The position numbers and the translations under genes are program-made. Of a stretch of DNA of 64,000 nucleotides, positions 23,130 to 35,129 are shown piece by piece. Source of the stretch: Elysia chlorotica (Eukaryota; Mollusca; Gastropoda; Plakobranchidae). The notes under the pieces were generated by a model. That model did not search any database and was not told where the DNA came from. It worked only from the letters and a program-made list of their open reading frames with translations. Within the stretch, counting starts at the first letter, position 1. Every line of letters begins with the position of its first letter. The DNA lies in NCBI GenBank assembly GCA_003991915.1, contig RQTK01000100.1:401768-465767 (forward strand), in the 5' to 3' direction.

Positions 23130-24360
23130 GTATGTGTCTCTGTCTGTCTGTCTCTATTTCTCTCTAATTATGATCTTCTGCCTTTCATTCTTTTTTTATT
23201 CCTCAATTATTCTCTCACTGCTTTTTGTTTATATTTTTTAGTCAATCGATAATATTTTCTTGTATTTCAATCTAGTTATCACTGTATAGTGACATGGTTG
23301 TAGAACATTCATTTCCCCTTTGTCTTTATCCTGTACATAAGCCTTCTTCTTCTCTCCAACTTGAAAGCACATGATGTTTTCATCTGTTATATAATTTACT
23401 TATTAGCTGCCGCCAGCTGTTCAAATAATATGAACACCTTCCTCCAGGTAATAACCCTGCCTCGATGCGACTGCCACCCTCACATAATCCCTCTTGTCTT
23501 CCTGTTGCTAACCAGTTACTTACATGGAATGTGCAGAATGTCTACACCAAAATCTAAATATCGAGCGTGTTCGTTCATGCTTCCTTTTGCCCAAGTCGCA
23601 GACCTGCCAATTTCAAGCCTAAAGCGCGTATTCGTAGGCACTTTTTAAACACTTTTCTACCTATATTTTGTACCTTTCCATAGTTGGTCGTGCTGGTATG
23701 TCTACTAAATGCTCTCATGCACACTTAACTTGAATGGGCTGAACAGATTGTTTATATCAAATCCTAAGCATAAAGTTTGTTCGTGCATGCTTCCTATTCT
23801 CTCTCCACGAGATTCGAAGTTACAGGTTTTACCTATCTGAATTATTTAACTTCACTTCACTCTCTATTCGTTATGGGCAGCTTCCTGATAGGTCATAACT
23901 ATGTACGCTTAGGCAACTCCACAAAGTGTTTAAAACTTAGGATCTCTCTTACAAGAAATATGCATACTTTTTGTAGAAACGCATTGGTTTTTTTTTAAAG
24001 TTATTTTTAAGGTTGTGTCAAAAATTAGATACTGTTTACTCATGGTAGATCCAACAGACAATTGACAGAAGTCCATATAAAAAAGGTTGTAATAGCAAGG
24101 AGTCAGTTTCAGATTCTAGCTGGTGTGATATAACTAGTCTGCAGAGTCGTCGCTTTGGTATTGAGGAGAAAAGACTTTACTTGTCTTTGAAGAGTAAGCA
24201 ATACAAACAGTAGTTTATTGTAACAGATACGAAACAGCTATAATGACGGAAAAGCAATTTCAGAAGTAGTAATCATTACATTTTTATTGTACCACCTTTT
24301 CCACTATCTTTTTTTATTTGGTAGCCCTACCTTGCAAGATTTTGCCATTTTCTTCGTGTC
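23130..24360. other. AT-rich stretch, nothing recognised
   Basis: Short open frames exist on + at 23361-23648 and 23777-23998, without supporting splice sites or recognisable residues. 'aaagtttgttcgtgcatgctt' style sequence recurs loosely at 23567 and 23775. Confidence 0.45.
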
Positions 24361-24368
24361 ACTAAGGA

Positions 24369-24372
<4 letters not shown>

Positions 24373-24415
<43 letters not shown>
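24373..24415. repeat. (CT)n microsatellite
   Basis: About 21 CT units. Confidence 0.97.
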
Positions 24416-24419
<4 letters not shown>

Positions 24420-24911
24420 ACCTATCTATCTACCCATCAACCTATTTACGCCCTCTTTCTCTTTCTGTGTTGGTGTGTCGGTATAGCTTTCTTTCTTTCT
24501 ATTTAAGGCATTATATAAGATACAATTGTTTGTAGGAAAAATTCAATAGATCGTGCTGATCTCGAACTGTATTTACACGTACTCAATCTGTCCCTATTTC
24601 GTCAACTTTTTTCCTTCATTTTTTCTTATTTAAGTATGTTGTTTAGAGAAATCTTACTGTATTGTAGACGTTTGTGAGAATTTCTGAAACTTATTAAAAC
24701 GTTCCTAGTATGCATTGTAAGCACCGTTTGACATTTCAAAATATAACTTGCTATTTAAACAGTGATAATATGAAAATTGACTTCAATTTTTCGTTTAAAT
24801 AATGAGGAGACTTTCTTTTGTTACTTAGTTTCAAACGGCTCAATTAAGAGACCTATTTTCTTGGTATGTTTAAATTGCTTTCTGTGTAGCGAAGAAACTT
24901 TGTGAAATGAG

Positions 24912-25009
24912 GGGCACCAAGTTAGGGTTGAACCTCGCACCCCCTCCCCGTCCTCCTAGAGCACAACCGACTGCGCTATTTGGCGCGCCAACCAAGACAC
25001 TTCGTGCCC
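24912..25009 (-). mobile_element. tRNA-like SINE head flanked by inverted repeats
   Basis: On the minus strand TAGCGCAGTCGGTTG is an almost ideal A box and AGGTTCAACCC a good B box. The 98-bp unit begins and ends with complementary 11-mers (GGGCACCAAGT on the left, ACTTCGTGCCC on the right, ten of eleven pairing), longer than a 7-bp tRNA acceptor stem. It may be a SINE head, a tRNA pseudogene or a foldback element that captured one. Confidence 0.55.
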
Positions 25010-25420
25010 TGAAGTTTTGTTTAGTCCCTGGGGAGACAAGCGTGCCGTGTCAGTGTTTCCCGCCCTGCCTGTGCGCCTGTCACGGGCCTGCCTGACCGCC
25101 ACAGTGGCGAGCTGTTCCTGGTCCAGCAGCGCGACACCTCCAGGCCCCAGCGCTGGACTCGCCAGGCCCTGACCACCGTCCGGCTTCACGCTCGACAACC
25201 GAAATTAGGCAGATTTCCCGGCGGAGTTGGGCCCGAAGCTCTAAGCCTTTCCTCTTTTCTTCCTGCGGTGCTCGAAGCCTTGGTCTCTCGGTCTTGCTCT
25301 GAGCTGGAACTCCGACGCTGCAAAATGTCGATATATATGGAAGAGCAGCATCGAATCGAATAATTATGTGCGATCCTGTCGATTTTGTAATAGATACCAC
25401 CATTTTTTATCGAACACAGA
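25010..25420. other. GC-rich island of unknown nature
   Basis: G+C- and CpG-rich block immediately right of the tRNA-like head. Long frames are open on the minus strand (25080-25403, starting MVVSITKSTGSHIIIRFD), but several other frames are open too, as expected in GC-rich DNA. No TATA box or clean splice pair was found. Confidence 0.3.
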
Positions 25421-25424
25421 CTCG

Positions 25425-27090
25425 ATTACTTTCGTAGTTCATGGAAAGCAGCAAAACGTTGCGCAATACGGGGTTGTTTTCTTGTCAATATACTAGCGCA
25501 GCGAATTGAAAATGACTTCATCATATCAGCATAGTTTTAATACTCTCAAAGCGTGGAAAATAGTGTCTGTTGTGTTTAGCCCCTTTGGGCCAGACTAACT
25601 GAATATACCTAGAAAATTACCATGAGCGTTTAAGGATTGGCTATGTCTTACTTACTATCTTACACTTTTGACTGCTTAATCAAGGATTCCTGAAAATCTC
25701 CCTGAATGGCCCCTTCCTCCACCTGTCTTCTTCAATGGTTCACGCCTGTATCGTCGTCTTGGCGTTAACACTTATTCTTAAGGTAATTCTAGGCTTTAGT
25801 CATGGTGACCTAGGTAATATCCGTACTTGCCACTTCGAGATATCATTTTCCTTCACAGAAAAAAAAGTGAGAAACTCGACATATTTCGTAATATTCTAAA
25901 AGTACTTACAGCTCAAAAAAAGAATTCAAATAATAGTCATGTTACGCTGTAGTTAACAGAAATAATGAAGATGGAAATGTTAACTTCTTTAAACGTTCGA
26001 CGCTTGGAGAGAACAGCCAAACAAAGATAATGATCCGTAATTACTACCATTATATTTCATTATCTTCAAAATCAGCAACTCATTTGGATCGCTCTTGCTC
26101 GCAACTATAAAGAGGTAATTATTTATAGCATCTTCAAATAATGTAGTAAAGGTGTGACGTTGCTCTTACACAATTCTTAGTGGTTTTCATGCTACGAGAC
26201 CTTCAGAAAGTCTATCGAGTATATGATTTAAAAAATTACGGTTGAATTTGAACTCAACGTGCAGAGCTATTACACTGACTGAGGTAGGAAAAGCGTTGGT
26301 AGTTTCCTCGTAAGTTCAACGTCGTGCCGTCTCGGTTTAAGCCTTCTATTTGCATATCTTAAGACGAGTGCTACCTCAACTTTGTAAGTACGATCCTAGA
26401 AACGAAATTGTTCTGATGAAGTATCAATGTGTATCTATGTAAACATAATTCTCGTCAGTTTAAACGTTCACAAATACACTTATACTCTAACCATAATCCG
26501 TAGTCTTGATGCCCTCGAATTTTAAGAGACAATTTTAAATGATCTTAGGCTGAGCAAAAATCTTATAAGTTATATTTTCGTTTGTATTGGGTATTAACTT
26601 TTTCAAAACTTTTTGCGCAACCAATAAATCATATGACCAAAAACCCTAATTTCATTTTATAAAGAATACCTAGGATCATGCGTACAATGTCGCGGTAGCT
26701 TACAACTCGTCGTAAGCCTTTCTATTTCCATAGTATTATTAACATATCACAAGGCACCGTAAGTACAACTACAACGTTGCGACAGCTTACGACTCCTCGT
26801 AACAGTATGGACAACAGAAGACTTGCGACGAGTGGAGTTAAGGGTTAGAAGAGAAGGTGTGTTTTTGCTAATGCTCAAACTTTTTAATTTCTACGTCACT
26901 GGTACATTGACTGACTTTCTTGTGGGAGTTTTAGATGCATATTCATTTTGCACGAACATTCCTCTCTATAGGTCGTCAAAAATACCAGATAAAGTTCATA
27001 TCAAAATAAGAACTGTGACGACATGTACATTTTTTTTCTGAATGTCGGTTCTTGTTCTTAAAGGGTACGTGTACTAATCGACAAGTTGCG
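25425..27090. other. mostly featureless; imperfect 83-bp-spaced repeat
   Basis: 'gcggtagcttacaactcgtc' (26690s) and 'gcgacagcttacgactcctc' (26770s) are related copies; the first contains a 6-bp hairpin GCTTAC/GTAAGC. No gene evidence. Confidence 0.4.
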
Positions 27091-27097
27091 CGTTTCT

Positions 27098-27266
<169 letters not shown>

Positions 27267-27489
27267 ATGGATAGAAAATGTTTAAATATAGAGATAAATA
27301 TAGAGAGAGTGTGTGTGTGTATTGATGAAAGAGATACAGGGGTGGAGATAGAAAAGAAAGACATAGTACTAAAAAGAAAGACAGAACGACAGAAAGAGAC
27401 AGAACCATACAGAGATAGAGATCAAAATATTCAAATAGAGAGTGAGTCAGAGATAATGAGAGTGAGAGAGACAGACAGACAGACGTTAA

Positions 27490-28310
27490 AAGCTAAAAGA
27501 GCACTGTCGCGAACGGCTTGGAAAAGCTGCTTGCCTCAGTTATGTAGTCTTTAGCAGTTGCTAAGAGCGTGCAGTTTCTGAGTCTTATTACAGCCATATT
27601 AAATCTGACATTAAACTCTCGGTTGGTTTTGGACTCAGTAACTTCATATGTCCGCTTTCAAGAACAAGTAATGATATGCTAGAGTAAGATTAGTTTTCTA
27701 TGGGTTACAAAGAAAACCTTTTAAAAGGTATGCCAATATGTGTCACGGTTCTCTATTAGATTTAAATATATTTCCATGGACCAGATTTAAGATAAGAAAA
27801 TTAAATTCTTTGGAAAGCAGAAAAAACACACAAAAACGAAATTTTAGAATCGTCAGTATTCTTTTTCTCTTCAGTGGCCGTTTGATATTTCTGATTATTG
27901 ATGTACGTGTACAATAATTATTGATCACAGTTGAACAGGTGATTTCTAAATCGATAGAACAAGCCTGTGATCTAAAGTTGATGTTAGCAGGAGAAGTCAG
28001 CTAGTGCAGTTACTAGATCATCAGGAACAGGTCTTTGAGGAAAGTAAATAATTATTCATGTCTAAGCTTACAGTTGGTTGGCATATGGGTCCTACTCGAT
28101 AGTGGAGGCGACCTGTTGGTTCATTGTCTTTGGGCTATTGTTGTATTGCGGGGTTCAAATCACTTTTGAGTGTTAAAGCTTGAATTATTCCAGCATTCAT
28201 CCCATTTTAACCTACTCCCTATTTTTACGATCTTTTGGGAGCGTGTGTCATCAAGGCTTTCATCTTTTTTCTGCGATGTGATTTTTTTGGTGTGTTTTTT
28301 TCAGTAATGG
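27490..28310. other. AT-rich stretch, nothing recognised
   Basis: No supported feature. Confidence 0.5.
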
Positions 28311-28314
28311 TGTG

Positions 28315-28620
28315 TTTTATATTTTCGATATATTTGTATATATATACATCCATTTTATTTTCGAAAAAGTACACCCCTTCTCTTTTCCTTTTTCTCCTTA
28401 TCTTATCTGGTCTCTTTCTCGTTCGCGCACAATCTCCGTTTCTCTCTCTTTCTCTCCGTCTCTCTCACACACACACACACGCCGCCTTTTTCTATCACTC
28501 ACCCTGTTTTTCTTTTTTTTATTATCTTAGTTACCAACTCTTTCTTTCTTTCTCACTCTCTTACACACACTCTTTTTGTCTCGTGCATTCAATCTCGTAA
28601 TTTCCCATCCGCTCTTGTTT
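28315..28620. repeat. pyrimidine-rich low-complexity with short (CA)n
   Basis: CT/TTC-rich tract with (CA)7 at 28466-28480. Open frames across it are low-complexity artefacts. Confidence 0.85.
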
Positions 28621-28839
28621 TTTTTTTCCACATAGTCCTTGGGCCCAGCTATTTCTGGAATTACTGTAACAACAGTATGGGCAGGCATGGCTATCCAATA
28701 AGTGTGATTAAAGCCAACTTAATTAATCTATGAGAGGTGGTATGTGGGAGCCGTTAGAATTAGGTAATAGGTAAATGTCCACAACGTGTGGTAGGCTATT
28801 TTAATGTTACCTAGAGCGCATTGGTTTGTGAGCTGTGGT

Positions 28840-29260
28840 GTGGTGATGCAGTGCGAATAGAGAAATCAAGTCAGAGCTTTCTGGGTGGATTTTTAATATC
28901 GATCGCACGTGCCTATCAATGATCACCCAACTTGGACAATGGAAATAGCTGTGCGATGTCATACAGAATTTGAAAAACTATCAGGAAACATAATCAATAA
29001 TCAATTAACTCGGAGATCGTTTTCCATTGATTCTGATCACTCGCCTCTGTAATATTTTCTCAAGAAAACAACGTCATCAAGAACATTGGAAAATGTCGTC
29101 GATTTTTTTACCTGAATCAGGTGAAATGGGTTTATTTTAAGCAAATAAAAAAATTAATATGAAAGCCTGGGGATTTACGGTCCTCCAGCTTAAGTCTGCT
29201 TTCACCAGATCATGTCAGTGTATCGATCGGAATCGATCTGTGATTGGCTGCTTACTTGAT
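28840..29260. promoter_or_regulatory. possible cis-regulatory block
   Basis: A patch rich in ATCAAT/AATCAATTAA homeodomain-like motifs (about 28990-29010), CCAAT-like GATTGGCTG (29241) and a CACGTG E-box-like core near 28906. Left of the candidate exon at 29.3 kb. Motif density is suggestive only. Confidence 0.2.
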
Positions 29261-29265
29261 CTTAC

Positions 29266-29368
29266 CTTGTGGTGCTGCGAGGCCAGGGCTTATCAATAAT
29301 TACAGATCGAGACGGCTCTGTGGCCTCAAGCTTGCAATGGTGGAATACTTGAGGTGGAGGGATGGAGG
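29266..29368 (-). CDS. candidate internal coding exon, 103 bp
   Basis: The minus strand has a clean acceptor (CCAATTTTTCTAG, ending at 29369) and a clean donor (CACAAG/GTAAGA at 29266/29265). Only one of three frames is open over the whole segment, entering with two bases and leaving with two. It gives 33 codons, including SIPPPQVFHHCKLEATEPS and VIIDKPWPRSTT. The exit phase fits the entry phase of the 13884-14069 candidate. Product not recognised. The GAT microsatellite begins about 60 bp beyond the acceptor, inside the presumed intron. Confidence 0.38.
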
Positions 29369-29426
29369 CTAGAAAAATTGGGGATTACCAATAATCATGA
29401 TTATGTCAATGATAATGATGACAATT

Positions 29427-29580
<154 letters not shown>

Positions 29581-29972
29581 GGAGGATGATAATGATGGTG
29601 ATAATGATAATGATGATGATGACGATTATGATGATGGTGGTGAGAGGACTTGTGTATATCAAAGAAAAGGGCTATTTATTGCAGCAGACGTCTCAATATT
29701 AGCTCATGAACAATTCAACAGTGAACCTCAATACAGTGATATTTTACTTTCGAATTAATCCGTCCCTCTATTTCACCCTTAATTAAAGTCTCTCTACAAA
29801 TCGAAGGCAAAAATAATTAGTGTGGCTCTAATGGGTAGTACATAACTGTCAGGGAACGCAGTTTTAACTTAGGACTTATGCAACAGTGAATCTAATTCCC
29901 ACAACATAATGAGGCCGTTACTTTCGTTATATTACGTCCTTATATTTCGGCCTTAATTTAAAGTCAACATAC

Positions 29973-30168
29973 GTAATAGAAGTTCAAAGCCGAGTCCGGC
30001 GCCGAGGTGGGCCCTCCTGTTGTAATCACCGGCGTGTTGGCGCATTGCCGGGCTTCGGACAATGGACTGTGGCCGAGGCTGCCGACTCGAATCTTTGTAC
30101 AAGGCGGTCCAGTGTTGAATCTTCTCAAATATGTTTTAGAGCAGGGCCCTTCGGGAAACCGCCAGTCT
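29973..30168 (-). CDS. candidate coding segment in GC-rich island
   Basis: A long stop-free minus frame runs from near 30192 to a stop at 29964, giving a peptide of good complexity (for example DWRFPEGPCSKTYLRRFNTG, later ARQCANTPVITTGGPTSAP). CCCCCAAG at 30169 is a possible acceptor and TAC/GTATGT at 29973/29972 a possible donor. Two further frames and the + strand (30007-30357) are also open, so the frame choice is uncertain and the island may be non-coding. No family recognised. Confidence 0.28.
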
Positions 30169-30199
30169 CTTGGGGGTATTATTATCTCTTTCTACTGGG

Positions 30200-31300
30200 A
30201 TACTTTTTTGGAGTATGTGGATGTGAATGTGGGTGTGGATATGTGGAATGGATGGGTTTTTCAACATGTCCTGTATGGTGATATGGGTCGCAGTGATTCT
30301 TTTTTTCCTTCGGCTTTCTGTGTCTCTTTTTTGTATCCTTTCTTGGTAACTTTTTGATGTTAGAAGTTGCGAAAACGAATGGTAGTTACTATTAACCAAT
30401 TTGATGTTATGGTTATAGTGATGAATGATGGATTGGAAGAAGATGATGACAGTGACAATACTGTTGCTAGTGATAATAACCATAGAAAGCGATTGAATAT
30501 GAGGATGGAAATTACGATGGAGAGGATGGGAAGAATGAATAATATGATATGGAAGAGAAAATGAAATACAATGGAAAAATAAGTGAGGTTATGGGAGTAG
30601 TCTTCGTAAAAAGTTCTTTACATATCTATTAATTATACCATTATAGCATTTTGAAATGGAGAAAATTGAGCTAGCTTAGTACTAGTCGGTGGTCATTGGC
30701 AGTCAGTAATATAGAAATTGTTATAACAAATTCAAGCAAAAAACCCATAGAAAAACATGAAATGGACACAAACAGAATACCGTCATCTCTTCAAAGTAGA
30801 TTTCAATAGAATAAGTGAAGTATTAGGATACACCCTTGCTGGAAAAATCTATTTTTGTTGCCACGCATGGCTTTTTCGTTGATGTATCAAACATATCCTC
30901 GCAATGCAGGGCGGATATTGTTGGTCATTTTTATACATTTCATTAGTATTTTTGTTTCTTAATGTGTCCTTTTTGCTGCTCACAAGCTAGATACAATTAT
31001 CAGGTTTCTTGTGGTTTCCTCTTCTCTTCTCACACACATTCCAGGCTCATGCCTTTGTCTCCTTCAATTTTTTTGCGAAGAGATTGATATTATTTTGAAG
31101 GTTTGAGACACGAGCAGTGTACAAATGATGAAATAAACGACTTTTACAGAGCAAACAGGTGATTCCATCAGTCTGCACTCAGTATTTAAATCACATGGTT
31201 ATTGACACAATTCTATTCAATTCTTACCGCTTCGTGAAATAGTAAACCTAACTCATCGTACTGCGTCTTTTGATCAGATTCCTGGAGAAATTGCATTTTC
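30200..31300. other. AT-rich stretch, nothing recognised
   Basis: No supported feature; GAT/GATGAT-like decay of the nearby microsatellite is seen near 30410-30480. Confidence 0.5.
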
Positions 31301-31310
31301 CTATGCTCAC

Positions 31311-31376
31311 CCTGGAAATCGCTTTTCTCATGAAAGGAATACCCATTAAAACATGTAATTCACAAAAGGCTTTCAT
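31311..31376 (-). CDS. weak candidate exon, 22 codons
   Basis: On the minus strand TTATTGCTAG/ATG opens 22 codons ending AGG at a strong donor CAGG/GTGAGC. Phase 0 at both ends. The peptide begins MKAFCELHVLMGIPF. Too short to recognise or exclude. Confidence 0.18.
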
Positions 31377-31479
31377 CTAGCAATAAATGATTTGGTCATG
31401 CACGCCAACTCTTGTTTATTTTTCTGTGTACGTTTTATTGATATGCCATTATTGAACACCACGTGTCTTCTCGTTCATC

Positions 31480-31800
31480 CGCTTTTATTTAGATTTCTGT
31501 ACTCCTGCGGCAAATGATCGACATTGGGGTAGATCTAGAGAACGTTTGTTTTTGTGTCCCCGTACCGTTTAGTGATCCGTGTGTCGAACGGCAAGCGAAT
31601 TACCTGTGCGTCTCTGGGGAAATTATGCTCCTCTGTCGTGTGGCCCATCCTACTTTGAGGACGGCTGGCTTGTCAAGATGCAACGGTAGCTTTCATTTCA
31701 CCAGTTCGGTGGATCATATGAGACTTTCCACCAGATTCAACCTTTCAGAAGTCTTTAATCAATAATCTTTTGCGCAAGGATCCAGATGGAATGAGAATAG
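31480..31800. other. moderately GC-richer block, unknown
   Basis: Contains an 83-codon frame on + (31514-31765) without a supporting splice or promoter signal. Composition is mixed, unlike the microsatellite artefacts, but no residue pattern is recognised. Confidence 0.25.
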
Positions 31801-31835
31801 TATGAGTAGAAAGATCCATAGTTAGAGTAAGAAAT

Positions 31836-31846
31836 GAAGAGAGAGC

Positions 31847-31890
<44 letters not shown>

Positions 31891-31937
31891 AGAGAGAGAA
31901 TGAGGGGGGGGGGCAGACAGACAGATAGATAGATATA
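31836..31937. repeat. (GA)n, G10, then CAGA/GATA units
   Basis: Compound array: GA with interruptions, ten G at 31904-31913, then CAGACAGA and GATAGATA. Confidence 0.95.
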
Positions 31938-31939
31938 CA

Positions 31940-33265
31940 GACAGCCAGACATAAAGCGGGACAGTAAAATGATTATTATTATTTTGGAGGACACGATTAG
32001 AAATTCCATTTCAGCTCAAAGTGGGTAATCTTCAATGCTTCGTTTTCATTAACCGGCCCTATTAGCAGCGCATTGAGACTGTATGTTGAAGGTTTTGGTT
32101 TATTACTTGGCTGGACTGTTTGATGGTGGCTTGTGTCTGTGATCTGGCCAGCTTTATGTCGAAGTAAACTGTTAGTATAGCCGCAAATCTAATAGTGTTT
32201 TCCCCGCGTCGATGTATGATTTTCATATGAATTTTTAGGAAAGGGCATTTATGTGAAGTTGACACTGTGTCCAACGAGATGTGTTTAAGTACTGTGAAAG
32301 CGATGATTATTTAATTTATTGTCATTCGCAGATTAATATTGTTTTTCAGACTATATATTTGCTGTGAAGTCTAGTATATTCTAGTCAGATTTCCTTGAAA
32401 TGATTTTTGTTGATTTAGCATCTAAACAATGGTCGTGACACATTTAGAACGAATCTGATTCAGCCATGGGATCACCAAGCACTGTGAGATATGCTCATCG
32501 ATTTACTTTAATAAGAGCCTCGACTACAATGATCCTGCTCACTTTTTTTTTATATCTTTTGCTAACTACTGCTCAAACAAACTTAACAAAAGGTCACTGA
32601 ACTCTTGCGAAACAGCGAAATACTCGTCTATTTGATTTAAAAGTATTTACCAAAAGCTATGCAATCTTTCTTTGAGCTTTTTGATGCTATTTGTACTCAA
32701 CGACATTTGACATTACCTTTAAACTGTACTTTACGACCAATCTGTTTTTTCTTACAATTGTAAAATATATGCAAACAATATAATTTTCACCAATTTTAAC
32801 CAATTTGGACTTTTTGTGAAGTTCTATTTAATTTTATTATACCATAGGAACAATTTATACAAAAAATACATAACAGATAATACATGTTACATCATTAGTT
32901 GTAACCTTTTCTTGCAGTTAGGTGTTACATAGAAAAGAACAGGTTTTAGGTGCTGTGGGGACGATTCGAGCGTGGCTTATTGTGCAACAGATAAATAGCA
33001 GGCGAAAAATAATAGTTCCTGTAATCCACCTACATTACAAACAGTTCCACCAACGGAGAAAGTGAGCTGTAACGCGTATAATAGAAAACACACCATGGTA
33101 TTGTTTTACGGGATCGATGTTGTCTTTGTTTTGACATTATAGAAGAGGCAGTCTAAGTTTGCTCAGATTGACATTCTAGTTCGATACAGAAAGTCATTGA
33201 GAACAGGAGCGATGTTGTGTAGCTTGGTGATTGGCTGAGAAGAAGCTTTTCAATATGCTACGCAG
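31940..33265. other. AT-rich stretch, nothing recognised
   Basis: No supported feature. Confidence 0.5.
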
Positions 33266-33266
33266 C

Positions 33267-33814
33267 ACTCCTTCACTCTAAAATTGTTTTTAAATACCAC
33301 ACTTCTAGAAATCCCCAAAACAATCATTTTGGAGTGACACTTTTTCATCCTTTCTCTCATCACGATGCACTTTTGTTGAGCTTATTAATTTGCTTTTTCT
33401 TTTGCGAATAAATTTAGGCACACTTTCTATATTCGGAATATTGTGTATTAAATTGTTTACCTTTTATTAAAAAAAAAATGTTCAAAAATACCACCACGTA
33501 GTTCACATGCCTTGAATATTGAAACCTTCCAAGTTTTTTTTATTTAATCGGCATGTCGGTCTTAAATTTCTCTAATGTGGATCTTTAAAGTTTTCATGTT
33601 ATCTTATAAACATCTATAAACAGCTTTTTAATCAATGGTCCCTATTTATCTTAAGATCTACTCTTCTTTTTAAGAATAAAAACGAACAGTGGCACTCGTT
33701 ATTTTGTGACCTTTTCGTTCAGATAACGAACCTTAATGAGACACTGTTACTTCCCTTATTTTATCCTGTCTCATCTAGACAAGATTATTGAAGGTTTTTG
33801 AATGGGTTTTTTTT

Positions 33815-33818
<4 letters not shown>
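33267..33818 (+). mobile_element. interspersed repeat of unknown class, copy 1
   Basis: Starts 'actccttcactctaaaa' and is matched for its whole length at 60803-61362 in the same orientation, about 27.5 kb away, with scattered substitutions and small indels. Both copies stop at a (CT)n array. The first 75 bases form an imperfect inverted repeat (CACTCTAAAATTGTTTT against its complement before GGAGTGAC). No coding capacity seen; it could be a non-autonomous transposon. Confidence 0.8.
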
Positions 33819-33861
<43 letters not shown>

Positions 33862-33983
33862 ATGTATCTCTTTCCATGTCTCTCTTTCTTGCTCTCTCTT
33901 TCGCTTTCGCTCCATCTCCCTCTCTCTCTCCATGTCTCTTTTCCCATGCCTCCCTTTCTTGCTTTCTCTCTGGCTTTCGCACC

Positions 33984-34030
<47 letters not shown>

Positions 34031-34033
34031 TCC

Positions 34034-34066
<33 letters not shown>

Positions 34067-34076
34067 ACTTTCTCTA
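33819..34076. repeat. (CT)n-rich compound array
   Basis: Pure CT at 33819-33859 and 33987-34060, with diverged CT/CCAT units between. Confidence 0.97.
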
Positions 34077-34079
34077 TCT

Positions 34080-34620
34080 AACACGACCATCGAGTCCTCG
34101 TTCTTTTCTAAATCATCAACCTTGTAAAATAATAATTATGAAATAAATCCAGACTCACCGAGGGTGAATTTTACGATTAAATTGTTGATATGTTTAATAC
34201 TGTTTAAAAGCAAACATCTTTAAGATATCAAGTAGCACAATAGTCACCCTAATTACAACGTGTTTACCTTACGAAATTTGGGTCTAACGAGTTGAAATGA
34301 ATGATATAAAGTTATAATCTTGTAAAGACGGATGGGTCGTAGAAATGGAGGTAGTGTGGCTTAAGATCTGTAGTTCTGGGGCACACGATTTTAGTATTTG
34401 TTCAAACTGGGTAGGCGTGTCTGGTTCGAGCAAATTGGTCATTAGAAACAAATCATGAAAACCAAAATCGCCAATTTTTAATAAGTTAAAAAAAAAATCA
34501 CCGATCTTATTGACAGAGAACTTTATAAAATAATCTCTTCTTCCAATGTTCCATGTTTGTATTGAAAAAACGGAAAGGGAGAGCCATGTAGAACCACTTC
34601 TGGGGGCGTTGAACAATGGC
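34080..34620. other. AT-rich stretch, nothing recognised
   Basis: No supported feature. Confidence 0.5.
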
Positions 34621-34626
34621 TAAGCA

Positions 34627-34645
34627 TCTCTCTCTTTCTCTCTCT

Positions 34646-34693
<48 letters not shown>

Positions 34694-34709
34694 TCTCTCC
34701 CCTCTCTCT
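34627..34709. repeat. (CT)n microsatellite
   Basis: CT units with a few interruptions. Confidence 0.97.
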
Positions 34710-35048
34710 GCGAAATGGGAAGGATAGGGATCGAGCAGGTATGTGATGTTTGTAGAGTACACCCGTAGTTGTAAAATGAACAGTGTAATCGTATTTCAAA
34801 ACGTGTACTATGAAATATACCTACAAAGCATCGATGCCTACAAAATACAAAGAATAACTTGTGTATATAATACAAATCTTTGGTTTATCTTCATTATAAC
34901 CTTTCTTTTTACCTATTGCCTTGGAGAAAATTGTTTTCGGTACGTTTTTGAATACCCAAATTAATTAATATTAATGTATATTTAGTTAAAACAGCAAAAG
35001 AAAGATACTTAATAAATTAAAATCCAAACAAATGTTTAGTGTATGCTT

Positions 35049-35049
<1 letters not shown>

Positions 35050-35106
<57 letters not shown>

Positions 35107-35125
35107 GGGGGGGGGGGGGGGGGGG
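35050..35125. repeat. (GA)26 followed by G21
   Basis: A pure GA array changes abruptly to 21 consecutive G. Strong purine/pyrimidine asymmetry and potential for G-quadruplex or triplex structure. Confidence 0.97.
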
Positions 35126-35129
35126 CGTT

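Noticed and set aside
28503-28510. Strong minus-strand donor CAGG/GTGAGT
   Set aside because: The sequence before it is poly-purine simple sequence without an exon.
33775-34146. Several overlapping frames of Arg-Glu or Leu-Ser repeats on both strands
   Set aside because: All are translations of the CT/GA arrays; all three + frames are open at once, which marks simple sequence.
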